Below, piece after piece: positions 43,880 through 54,207 of a DNA stretch of 64,000 nucleotides. Under the pieces are notes generated by a model. It worked only from the letters and a program-made list of their open reading frames with translations. It did not search any database and was not told where the DNA came from. Origin of the DNA: Zanthoxylum bungeanum (taxonomy: Eukaryota; Streptophyta; Magnoliopsida; Sapindales; Rutaceae); the NCBI GenBank assembly GCA_019454045.1, contig SKCR01010150.1, positions 1 to 64,000 on the forward strand, in the 5' to 3' direction. Made by a program: the position numbers and the translations under genes. How positions within the stretch are numbered: position 1 is the stretch's first letter; each line of letters opens with the position of its first letter.

Positions 43880-44825
43880 CCTATGTTCCACTAGCTCGGG
43901 GCTGGTTCGTTCCGCCGAGGCTATCTTGCACCACCAGTTCGAGGCTAGATTCGTTCCACCGAGGCTATTATGTTCCACCAGCTCGGAGCTGAATTCGTGC
44001 TGCTAAGGCTATTATGTTCCACCATCTCGGGGATGGATTCGTTCCACTGAGGCTATCTTGCACCACAAGCTTGAGGCTGGATTTGTTCCGCTGAGGCTAC
44101 TATGTTCCACAAGCTCGGGGCTGGATTCGTTTCGCCGAGGCTATTATACTCCACCAGCTCGGGGCTGGATTCGTTCCGCCGAGTCTATTATGTTCCACAA
44201 GCTCGTGGATGGATTCGTTCCGCCGAGTATACGTGGCAACGGGCCGGACTTGTCAAAAAATCTCGGGCCATGGAAAAGGCCGGCCCGGGTGTCTTTCGGG
44301 CCAGGCCGGGCTCGAGTCCGAGCTTTTTTTTGCCCGAATCTTAAAAAAAATAAAAAATATTAAAAATATAAAATACATTCACACTATTTGCGAATACAAT
44401 TTACAAATAAATCACAAGTTTCAATGATAAATTAACAATTTAAATGCTACAAACATATATAATATATATATAATTTTTTTTTTTTTTTGATTTTGGCCCG
44501 GGCCAAAATTGCAAAGCCTGGCACAGGCTTTTTTTTGCCCCGGGCGGGCTGGACCGGGCCCTGGCTTTTCTGCCACCCTTACCGCCGAGACTACTATGTT
44601 CCACAAGCTCGGGGTTGGATTCGTTCCGCCGAGGCTATTATGCTCCACCAGCTCGGGGTTGGATTCGTTCCGCCGAGGCTATTATTTTCCACCAGCGCGG
44701 GGCTAGATTCGTTCCGTCGAGGCTATTTTGTTCCATCAGCTCGGGGCTGGATTCGTTCCTTCGAGATTATTCTGTTCCACCAGGTTGGGGCTGGATTCGT
44801 TCCGCCGAGGCTATTTATTCCATCA
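43880..44825 (+). repeat. Element B 44-bp tandem array, interrupted by a MITE
   Basis: GCTCGGGGCTGG anchors at 43894, 43937 and 43981 and onward show a 43-44 bp period up to about 44220, resuming at 44589 to about 44825. The unit also contains ATTCGTTCCGCCGAGGCTAT. It is the complement of the 44-bp unit in element A. The repeat frames translate into long ORFs of the type GWIRSAEAI, which are not genes. Confidence 0.88.
44228..44581. mobile_element. hAT-type MITE with GC-rich ends, nested in element B
   Basis: The ends read TATACGTGGCA (left) and TGCCACCCTTA (right, complement TAAGGGTGGCA). The 8-bp target duplication CCGCCGAG lies at 44220-44227 and 44582-44589. GC-rich arms (GGGCCGGAC..., GCCCGGGCC) flank an AT-rich core. 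Related copies are at 50575 and 52927. Confidence 0.85.
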
Positions 44826-45140
44826 CCTCGGGGTCGGGTTACGTCTCACCGAGTGCGTAGGATCGGTATGGGGACAGAGCATTCCCCAATGGCCGGACCT
44901 TTGTTGGTCTGGGAAGGTAACATTCCCCAGAGCCAAGTGTTTTGTTCAGCTCAGGGTCAGGTTACGTCATACCGAGTGCGTAAGATTGGCATGGGGACGG
45001 AGCATTCCCCCATGGTTGGATCTTTGTTGGTCTGAGAAGGTAACATTCCCCAGAGCCGAGCCTTTCTCCAGCTCGGGATCGAGTTACGTCTCATCGAGTG
45101 CATTTGTCATCGGCTCGGGGACAACGTTCCCCTCATTGCC
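44826..45140 (+). repeat. Element B 122-bp tandem array
   Basis: GGTTACGTC-type anchors at 44837, 44960 and about 45082 give periods of 122-123 bp. The core CTCGGGGTCGGGTTACGTC is shared with the 83-bp units of element A; the extra 40 bp is an additional block present in only one unit of A. Confidence 0.83.
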
Positions 45141-45772
45141 AGATTCGAATTGATCGGGATCAGAATTTCTTATCACATCCAGACTCAGAATAGCAAGTTA
45201 GTAAATTGAAGGCAAAGATTATGCTAAGTATGGGAAGCGAAAAGTACAACACTCGAAAAGTAAAAAGCAAAGAAGAAATTGTAGTTACTGTTACAAAAAG
45301 AGAGTATGTTGCTTCATTACCTATGGCCCATTTCGAGTCACCGTCATTCATCAGCTCGGGCAGGGGCAACTATTTCTTCTTGGCCGGGACCGGGTGGTAG
45401 GACCTCTGGTGCAGGCTCAGCAGGAAGGGCTCGACTTCGGCTTGGGAGGCAAGAGAGGCTTCAACTTCTGCTTCAGACACTTCAGGGGCAGGGGCAGGGG
45501 CAGGTGCTTCAGGCTGGATCTCCTCAGTTACCAGGGACATGGGTATGGAAGAAAGGGATATTTGCTTCAAGTTGAGGAGTCGCTTGAAGAGACATCAGAA
45601 TTCTCAGTGACCAAGCACATGAAGATGACCGAGGACGACCCGATTGAGGGCCGATGTGGCTTCCTGTTTTGTTCCTGCAACCGACCACCCATTGGCTGAT
45701 CAGCACACTTCCAATTTTGTAGTTCCCGGTACCAACTCGTACACTCGTTGGAACCGATAACTATGAGACAGA

Positions 45773-46718
45773 TGTTGATGATGATTTCTGCAACAAAGGT
45801 AATTGAACAGTTCGGCAAGGGCAGAGAGGGAATTCCCTCCATTTTTGGAAGATCAGATGTTCAGATGGTTTGGTTTGTTCATCAGTAGGGAAGAGAGTCT
45901 GGACATAGTTTCTCGGATCTGGCCAACCATGGGACACGACGTCGTGTAGATTTCAGAGACCGACAACCTTAGAGCCGAGGCCGACCATAGTAGATCGGCT
46001 GCTTGATTTGGTTTTATCTTACCTTCTGAAACAAGTTGATGAGCTTATATATTTTGGGTCAATACGGGAACAGTTTGGGTAGTTCGGCATATCATCTTTC
46101 CGACTTTTGGAAGACCGACGTGTGAACGGGGTAGTTTGAACTTCTAATTATGGTGTGTATCACCGCATGGGATCTTTCCAGACTGGCACCTTTATTGTTG
46201 CGTGTGGCAGTGTGTAAAGTAAGGTGACGTGACAAGCCGTCAAATGGCAGGTTTGCTTTCGGCGAAGACAGTTTTGGGGCAGAGAATCCGTCAATCAACC
46301 AGAAGTTCACGTGGGTGACGTCATGGAAGTATGAGAATAGTGTTATAACTCTTTGAGTATATAAAGGAGAATTAATTTCATTTGTAAATGGATAACGAAA
46401 TTTGTAACAAAAAGATATAGCACTACTTGTAAAAATTTGAAAGGCAAACAACTCGGTTCTGCTTAGATCTTCCTTGAAAACAGGTCGTCCGAGCTAGTTT
46501 TCGTAATAAAAACAACACCCCACTTTGTGCCCGTGGACGTAGGCTGGACTTGCTCCGCCGAACCACGTTAAACTCTCTTGTCGATTTTTGTGTTTTCTTT
46601 GCCTTTTTGCTATATTTGCTTTTGGTCCCCCATAACCAAACAAATTCAAGGTTGAATGAGGGTTGTCTCGGGAGGGTTATCTCGAAACTGCCCCTGGGAC
46701 GAAAATCACCCGTCAACA
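45773..46718 (+). repeat. Element B 3' LTR
   Basis: 946 bp, several percent diverged from the 5' LTR by eye, so the insertion is not recent. Confidence 0.85.
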
Positions 46719-48288
46719 TAGTCTTAATTGAAATAATTATAAAATTACATTACAAGCTTGATCAAAATTTAATATTCAAAGAGATTCTCATTTAACTCAT
46801 TTTCAGATGGGGTGATTATAGGGATAATAACAATGAAAATACACCAAACAAAGCTCCACCAATAATGAATTTGTTTGATTAGCATGAAATCAAATGAAAC
46901 TTAGTAGACAAATAAGATAAACACATAGTTTACGTGGTTCGGTGGAGAGCGACTCCAACACACGTCCATGAGAGAACATTGGTGTATTTTATTACTGTTC
47001 GGGGTCAATGCTGACTCGAGATATAATGGAGAAATGAACCATTTCAGTGATAATACACATCGGGTCTTACACTAATCTGGTACAATTCACTTAATTGGTC
47101 AGGTAACCGACCAATTTTTTCTCTCTCTATCACTATTTTTTAAGCTATTAACTCTTTTACAAATTGTGATATGAGTAAATTACCAATCAAAATCGCTCAT
47201 CTCATTGTCATTACATCGGCCTCAGGCGACTCTGTTATGTCACATCTCTGACACTGCACAGGCCTATGGCGGGTGGCAATGCTACTTCCAATGAGAACCG
47301 TTGTTTTTCCCACAGTCATCATTAGCCTTATAGAAGCTTATCCTCTCAACTATAGCACATATTACATGACTTCAACACTGGTCGCCCTGAGATATTGTCT
47401 TCGTTTTTCAGGACGGTACACCGAAATATATGACACTATAAAAAACTTTCATTCAACACTCTCAATCAGGTCGAGTTTCATTGTCAAAAACTCTTAGGGT
47501 CGGGTTTCACCAAACTCTTAGAAAACTCCAAATCAACATTCTCTAGTTGGTGGGATTGGTATCCCAACTTGTTTCATTATCAACAAGTTCTGTATTTGGG
47601 AGAACCTCTCAACACCATGAGGTCGGGTTCCTCCATCAAATTCATTCTATCTCTCCAGGTATTTGGGCATTTATCATCTATTTTCAACTAAGTACAATAT
47701 ATGTTATGCCCCTACTCGGTATTTGAACCTTATTCATGATGAAAAACTACTATCAACCTGCACAAAAATAACAAAAGATAACTAAATACTTTTATCATAA
47801 TATAAGTATTTTATCTTTTTATATGCTTGTGTAATAAATTGCGCACATGATTGTGCATGTATTAAAGTTTCATAATGAGCTAAACGGGGTTAGCTTTGTC
47901 GGTTCGTGGTAAATTGACTAAATTCTGCCATCTGGGGTGGTCACTCAACACTGGTCATGGACTTATTTGAGCAAATATTAAACTTGATATCCTTTTTTTT
48001 GAAAATAAAAATATTAGGGAACCAGATGTAATAACCCAATTACAGAAACAGTAAACAACAGTTTCGTCTCTGGCATCGGGCTGAAACCGATACCAAGAAA
48101 AGGCTTATTAAACTTCTAGAACAGTTTCATCACTCTTTGACCTTTGAACATGACGATTCACAATCAAAAACCTCCACAAGAACCCAAACATTTTTTCTTT
48201 TTAATTTTATCAGAACACATAATCCCATCTCATAACTAAACTCCCCATAATCAAAGATCTCTCATTTAACACGAAAATCAATTAAAAA
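46719..48288. other. Intergenic with an LTR-like remnant, then the DUF716 promoter
   Basis: 46806-47690 (approximate) resembles an old LTR in the same orientation as element A: AATGAATTTGTTTG, AGACAAATAAGATAAACAC, then TTTACGTGGTTCGGTGGAG and ACACGTCCATG line up with the element A LTR. The rest is AT-rich upstream sequence of the DUF716 gene. Confidence 0.45.
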
Positions 48289-49272
48289 ATGGGCCTTTTC
48301 ACCTTCACCGCAGCTGGCGGTGGCTTCATTCTGATCGGCATATGGGAATCTATTTGCTCATCGAGGTCAACGCAAGAACAAATTTCAGAGCAATCTTCAC
48401 CTCTCACAGAAGGATCACTTGTGTCTAGACAAAAAGGAAGCAAAAGCAAGTCTTTTTCTACTTTGAGCTTTGTGTTTATTTTTGTTCTTTCGTTATTGGT
48501 TATATTGAACTCTTTGGTTTCTGTTTTTAAGGCTGTTGGTTTGCATGATAAAGTTGGTTCTGCTCTTCAGTTACAAGTTATTGCGATTGCTTCTCTGTTT
48601 TTTCTCTATTCACTTATTGGGTTGTTAGTGACTTTGAGGAATTCATTCTCTTTGCCTAAAGTGGTTCTTGATTTGATTGTTCTTTTCGGATTTGTGGAGG
48701 AATTTTTGTTATTTTATTTGCAAAGGAAGGACACTAGTGGGATTGAGAATAGGTATTTTGATCTTTTGCTTGTGCCTATTTTAATATGTGTGGTTTCGAC
48801 AATTCTTGGATTGGAGGCATCTAAATTGAGATCGAGTTATGCTAGATTGGGTCGTGGCATTGGGTTGATTTTGCAAGGATTGTGGTTTTTGCAAATGGGT
48901 TTGTCTTTTTTCACTAGTTTGATAGCTCATGGATGTGCCTTACATGAAAAGAGTAGAGGAAATTTCACTATATGGTGTAAGGGACATCAAGAATATCACA
49001 GGGCAAGAGCTATTGCGACGCTTCAGTTTAATGTCCATCTTGCACTGCTTGTGGTTTTGGCGGTGGGGCTGTACTCAATGGTGGCTAAAGGAAATGGGGT
49101 TCATGGTGACTTTTTGCGGTATAAGCCTCTTGGAGCTGAAATGCACCCAATTGACATCGTGAGTAATTTCACTTTGGATTCTGATGAGGATGAGATTAAA
49201 GAAGAGGACAATGTGGCAAAGTCGAAGCTGGAAGCTGGTGTTAATGGTAATGGTTATGGTTCTCACGAGTGA
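48289..49272 (+). CDS. DUF716 / TMEM45-like multi-pass membrane protein
   Basis: Intronless, 327 aa, ATG in an A-rich context at 48289 and TGA at 49270-49272. About seven hydrophobic segments are visible (roughly residues 2-22, 56-80, 95-116, 125-144, 155-174, 190-213 and 248-266). The signature GLILQGLWFLQMG in the sixth and the His-bearing FNVHLALLVV in the last fit the DUF716/TMEM45 family. The C-terminal tail is acidic and cytosol-like (DSDEDEIKEEDN). The molecular function of plant members is not established; some relatives are linked to pathogen or virus responses. The plant proteins are usually 280-330 aa, so this looks complete. Confidence 0.88.
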   Translation: MGLFTFTAAGGGFILIGIWESICSSRSTQEQISEQSSPLTEGSLVSRQKGSKSKSFSTLSFVFIFVLSLLVILNSLVSVFKAVGLHDKVGSALQLQVIAIASLFFLYSLIGLLVTLRNSFSLPKVVLDLIVLFGFVEEFLLFYLQRKDTSGIENRYFDLLLVPILICVVSTILGLEASKLRSSYARLGRGIGLILQGLWFLQMGLSFFTSLIAHGCALHEKSRGNFTIWCKGHQEYHRARAIATLQFNVHLALLVVLAVGLYSMVAKGNGVHGDFLRYKPLGAEMHPIDIVSNFTLDSDEDEIKEEDNVAKSKLEAGVNGNGYGSHE

Positions 49273-50356
49273 GGTAAAAAGTTAGATCTAATGGTTGTTT
49301 AGACAAGTGAATGAAGCATTTTAGTTTAGCTTATTCTTATTTGTTTGTGATGTTGTTAAAGTAGAATTAAGAGGATGACTTTGTATAATTGAATTGAGAT
49401 AATGCATTTGCCATTTTGTCGATTTGCGTCCATTTGTAAGAGTGAATATTGTGTTGTGATGTTATTTATAATGAGATTGCTTTTGCTTATTTAATGTGAT
49501 CAATGTCTCGGTTTGATACTGATATAATATTGAGCAATTACTTATTGTTTCTTGAAGATCTTTGGTCCCTCTGCTTGTTGAAGGTAGTGATCATAGTTGT
49601 CTGAAATGAAAGATGAAAGCCTGAAACTATGGCTAGATGCCGTTTGTGATCTTGTTGAAAGGAGCTCTTGGTGAAGAGCGGTGCTGCTTTCTGTATGTGT
49701 TTTTGTTAGGTGGATATTTGGTTTCTTTTTGTTTTATTTTGTCATATTGTGCGTCTAGCTGGAAACAAGTGAATCTCTGAGTAAATAGTCTAGGAGCTGT
49801 CACATATTGAACAAAATGATTTCATCCACCATAGGACCCTAAGGGTTCGGTGATACAGGCATTTTATATATCTTACAACCAACCTGGAAACTGATGCGTT
49901 GATACTGTAACATGTTGCTTGTCAGTAGAGGATGGTTAAACTTTGTCGAGCGAGCAGCATCTCAATTTTTCTTCCCTCAAACATACTTCATGGCCCCTCT
50001 TGCTGTATTTGATTGTTTCTCCCTTTTTTGGTGTAGGAACAAAAAAATTACAGAATGTTGGTCATGCTGGCTACCGTGTGTTTGAGACATAATCATGTTA
50101 TGCTACCTGAGTACTTGCTCTGAAAATGTTGAGCTAGTAATTAGTTGTTGTTGTTATTATTATTAGTGACTTGTTGATTTTGGTAGCTTTGTTGGGAAGT
50201 TAGGTTTACTCATGGAATCCGTATGTGTTGTATTTATATGAACATTTTCTTTTCTTTTCTTTTCCTTTTTTTTTTTTTAATTGGTGAGACTTTGGTTTTG
50301 CAGACCAAGAGATCAAGCAATTTTTGCTTAATGTCTATTAAGATATTCTCAATGAC

Positions 50357-50528
50357 GCATTTGTTTGGTGGTGTAGGATTCAGGATTTGGTCTCTAGGTT
50401 TGGGTTCGAATTTGGAAGGTGCGTTTCTTGTAAGAATTTGAGTTAGTCGATGTTTTTACTTACTCCGCTTAAGCCTAGGTCGGAGGGTTTTGCTGTGGCG
50501 TTTCCAACGTTTCAAACAAAAAATTGAT
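50357..50528 (+). mobile_element. SINE retroposon
   Basis: About 172 bp. It has a tRNA-like 5' part with a B box (GGGTTCGAATTTGGAAG at about 50401), the module TTTCTTGTAAGAATTTGAG, and ends TTTCCAACGTTTCAAACAAA. A near-perfect 9-bp target duplication flanks it: CTCAATGAC (50348-50356) and CTCAGTGAC (50529-50537). Confidence 0.7.
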
Positions 50529-50574
50529 CTCAGTGACTAGCGACTACCAATTTAATTATAGTTATTCATGCTCA

Positions 50575-50939
50575 TAAGGGTGGCAATGGGCCGGGCCGGG
50601 CCGGGCTTTCAATAAAAAAAAAACTCGGGCCGGGAAAAGCCCGGCCGGGCTTTTTTTTTGGGCCCGAATTTAAAGAAAAAAAAAATTTAAAAATTTAAAA
50701 TATATAATAGAAAATAGATTTACACTATATACAAAGAAAATTTATAAATAAATCACAAGTTTCATTGATAAATTAACAATTTAAATGTTAAAATAAATAA
50801 TAAAAATGATACAAACATATTAAATATATATATATATATATATTTATGTTTTTTTTTTTTTTTTTTGGCCCGGGCCCGAGCCGGGCTTTTATTTAAGGTC
50901 CGGCCCGAGAGCTTTTTCACCACGGGCTAAACTGCCACC
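50575..50939. mobile_element. hAT-type MITE with GC-rich ends, second copy
   Basis: Begins TAAGGGTGGCAATGGGCC and ends GCTAAACTGCCACC. Possible target duplication CATGCTCA / CATGCTTC, imperfect. The core is AT-rich with a (TA)n run and is clearly alignable with the copy at 52927 (AAATAAATCACAAGTTTC and AATTAACAATTTAAATG in both). Confidence 0.8.
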
Positions 50940-51056
50940 CATGCTTCATGCATGCTTCGTAGCGTCTATGCTTACCATGCCGTTTTTAGATAAGTAGCGT
51001 TTTAAAATTAGTTTTGTAACTCGAATGCCTTGAGATTAGTTATGTCGTTCTCCGAG

Positions 51057-51222
51057 GGGTGTTGCTTGGTGGTGTAAGGTTAAGGTCTGATTTTTAGGTT
51101 CTGGGTTCTAATCCAAGAAGTGCTTTTCTTGTAAGAATATAGGACAGTCGAAAGTCTTATTTGCTCCGCTTAAACTCATAATAAATAATTTGGCGGTGAG
51201 ATTTTTAACGATTTAAAAAATA
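51057..51222 (+). mobile_element. SINE-like retroposon copy
   Basis: Starts GGTGTTGCTTGGTGGTGTAA, has GGTTCTAATCCAAGAAG as a diverged B box, then TTTTCTTGTAAGAATATAGG, ATTTGCTCCGCTTAAACTC and a TTTTTAACG end before an A/T-rich tail. No clear target duplication. Confidence 0.55.
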
Positions 51223-51525
51223 TATAATTAGGTCTTAATTGCATAGATCTTACTTATGGCATGAAGTGCCTCTACCTGCTCAGATATTTGTTTGTGAAGA
51301 TGCTAATGAATTTCTTAAGTATCGGTTTAGTGATAAGCACATAAATTTGGTTTCATAAAGAAATTAGAATTTGTCTGTATGCAAACATGCAAGTGGGAAA
51401 TTAGAATTGTGCTTTGGTTGGAAGTGATTCAAGTAGACAAAGGAGAATCCTATTTATTTGCTAGGAGTCTATATACTTGTTAAGTATTTCAATTTTAATT
51501 TAATTAATGTTATTCAAGTTTCTTA

Positions 51526-52860
51526 GAGCATCTCCAACCCGTTGCAACATTTTTATGTAATTTGGTGCAAAATTTACACTAAATTTTATTTTAATCTTTG
51601 ACCCATTATATTAAATATTACACTAAAAAGAATATTCCCTATAATATTTTTTATATATTATTTTTTTTATTGATTATCAATAATTATCATTTCACCTCTT
51701 ATTTAATATAATATTACAATAATGTATTATATTTTATTATCGATAAACAATTACTATTTTACCCTTAATTAATATAATAATAATGCAAAATATTTATTAT
51801 TTAAACTAAATTAATTAATATTTTTCATTAAAATATTACATTTATTAATTTATTTTAAAAGTACTAATGGTTGAGATTGATTCTTTCATATTTATCAATT
51901 TAATGACTAAGATTGCATAATCTTCCAACTACCAAATTAACGGCTGAAATTGGTTCTTTCATACCTATCAATTTAATGGCTAAGATTGTATAATCTTCAA
52001 ACTACCAAACTAACAGTTTAAATTGATTCTTTCCTACCTATACCAATTACAACTATAAATAGCATACAACACCTAATGGTTGACATACACCTTCATAAAA
52101 TCTTTTAATCTCACTTTTGCTTCATAAAATGATTTCCAATCAATGAATAAAATGCTTCATACAAAAAAAAAATTTTAAACTGGTGAAGAAAGTTTGTATA
52201 AGTTGACGCTATCAAATAAGATAATCGATAAATCTTTGAATTACTCAACAAAAGCAATGTCACTTGGCCAAAAAATTATGACATATAGATGATACGAGCT
52301 CAAAATGAGCAAAAAATATTATCCATGACTGAATATATAGAGGATGATAAAATCTTACTAAAATATTTGATTTTCATTGCTGATCTAAGCCTACGCAAGA
52401 ATTATGAAAAAAGATCCCAATAAATCGGAGGATCCCAAAATACCTCTGGATATTTTGGATAATTTTTTAATGATCTTGGTGGATCTGGTGATGATCTTTT
52501 GGATTATTAAATTGTTGTTGTAATTTATAATGTATTTTCGCTTTATTTTTATGTTTTCCAAATAGTAATAATTTATTTATCATTATCAATATAAATTTGT
52601 AATATAAATAATAATTAATCTTATCAAATATATTTAATAAATTCATTTATCAATGAGATACAATCGAAACATATTAGATTAAATATGGTATAATTGTGAT
52701 TAAATAAAAATGCATGTATATATAACTTAAATGATATAGGACCATTATATATTAAGACAAATTAAGGGGGGCAAAAAAAAAACAACGGTAAATTTGGCGC
52801 CTGGTTGGACCAATCCACCCAGCTCCATTTTAGTGCAATGACGATGGATTGAAGATGGTC
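51526..52860. mobile_element. PIF/Harbinger-like non-autonomous element
   Basis: Left end GAGCATCTCCAACCC and right end GGATTGAAGATGGTC (complement GACCATCTTCAATCC) form an imperfect 15-bp terminal inverted repeat, 12 of 15 matching, flanked by TTA on both sides (51523-51525 and 52861-52863). A 3-bp TTA duplication is typical of PIF/Harbinger. The 1.3-kb interior is AT-rich and codes for nothing I can recognise. Confidence 0.65.
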
Positions 52861-52926
52861 TTATAAGGACAGAACTACATAATATACAAGCAGTAAAGTC
52901 GTGATTTTCTCATAGCCTAAGAGAGG

Positions 52927-53338
52927 CAAGGGTGGCAAGCCCGGCCAACAACAAAAAAAAAAAAAAGCCCGGCCCGGCCCGACTCGGACTGGGCTTGGGC
53001 CCGGGTTTTTTTTGGGCCCGAATTTAAAAAAATAAATTAAAAATTAAAAATATATAAATATAAAATATATTTACACTATATACAAAGATAATTTATAAAT
53101 AAATCACAAGTTTCATTGATAAATTAACAATTTAAATGTTAAAAATAAATAAAAATGATACAAACATATTAAATATATATATATATATATATATTTATGT
53201 TTTTTTATTTTTTAAATTTTGGTCCGGGCCGGGCCAAAATAAAAAAGTCCGGCTCGGGCCCAAGCCGGGTTTTCATTTTAAGGCCCGGCCCGCCCGGGCT
53301 TTTTCCACCCCGGGCCGCGGGCTAAACTGCCCCTCTTA
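52927..53338. mobile_element. hAT-type MITE with GC-rich ends, third copy
   Basis: Begins CAAGGGTGGCAAGCCCGGCC and ends ACTGCCCCTCTTA. Target duplication AAGAGAGG (52919-52926) / AAGAGAGC (53339-53346), 7 of 8 matching. The AT-rich core contains (TA)n at 53167-53193. Confidence 0.83.
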
Positions 53339-54207
53339 AAGAGAGCCTTGTGATTTATATCTCACACCTCAATAGAGTTTATCATTCTAATTTCTCTTAT
53401 TGGGAATGTTATTCCGTTGGTATTAATAAAATAATATATCTAGTTAAATTCATGAATTTAAATTCAAAAAGATACATCGATGTGAGTTTAAAAAAAAAAA
53501 GAATATTTGTTCTGGATGATAGGAAGTTAGGTTCTCTTGTTTTTATTGGTTTACTGGGGTCAATTCTTACAATAATGTGCATGCAAGAATTTTCAACCGA
53601 AAATGAAACATATTTATTAAGCTCTCTTTTTCTTCATGGGGTCTTGCCTTCAATAACAAACCCTACAATATATTAAATTGCCTATTTTTCTTGGTCCTTT
53701 GTTAGTTCTTAGTCTACTATCATGGCCCTGTTCTGATAACTTCTCTAATTTTTGGAATTTTCAATGAGAGATATTGATCAACCTTCCAAGATTTCAAAGT
53801 TTATTTCTCATATATTGAGATGAAAACGAAAAGAGATGATATTTATTATAACAAAATTAATCAATATATAATAACAGAGATAAGAAAATTACTGATTAAT
53901 CATTAACACATGTTATATATACTGATTGACTGGGTATATTGAATACCTCTTGTGGAATTTACCAATTCATATTTCTATGTTCTATGACCAAGTTGCTGCA
54001 TAATGGGCCATATATTCTCTAAGAAAATAATAATTCCAGCGGTCTCAAAACCTTTGCCAAGTAAAAGTCATGCACAATGCCGTGTATTTCAAAAGATTGA
54101 CTCCAATATATTTATTAATTATTATTATTATTATTCCTTTCTCATAAAAATTAAGTCTATAAGTAGGAACATATCAAAGCATTGCTCTTCATCATCACAG
54201 ACCTACA

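Larger units (their letters stand above)
41203..46718 (+). mobile_element. Element B: non-coding (LARD-like) LTR retrotransposon, 5.5 kb
   Basis: LTRs 41203-42147 and 45773-46718 (945 and 946 bp) begin TGTTGATG and end CGTCAACA. Flanking 5-mers are CAGTC and TAGTC, four of five bases matching. The primer-site-type sequence GTTGACACCGTCTGTGGGGA follows the left LTR and a purine tract GAGACAGA precedes the right LTR, so orientation is plus. The 3.6-kb interior has no gag-pol domain that I can recognise; it is mostly tandem arrays (about 118-129, 44 and 122 bp). Arrays, array order and primer site match element A, so both belong to one structural lineage, although the LTRs differ strongly. A MITE is nested at 44228-44581. 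Confidence 0.83.
49273..54207. other. Intergenic, dense in small transposons
   Basis: Between the DUF716 and metalloproteinase genes lie two SINE-like copies, two GC-ended MITEs and one Harbinger-like element, each listed. The 108-codon ORF at 53350-53676 has no recognisable family. The last about 500 bp is AT-rich and should hold the metalloproteinase promoter. Confidence 0.6.

Noticed and set aside
44058..45153. Several overlapping ORFs with repeats of the type GWIRSAEAI
   Set aside because: Translation of the 44-bp and 122-bp arrays of element B; the same DNA is open in more than one frame and there is no plausible start or partner.
53350..53676. 108-codon ORF with one hydrophobic stretch
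   Set aside because: I considered a plastid-derived insert, but no plastid gene could be recognised and the flanks are repeats.
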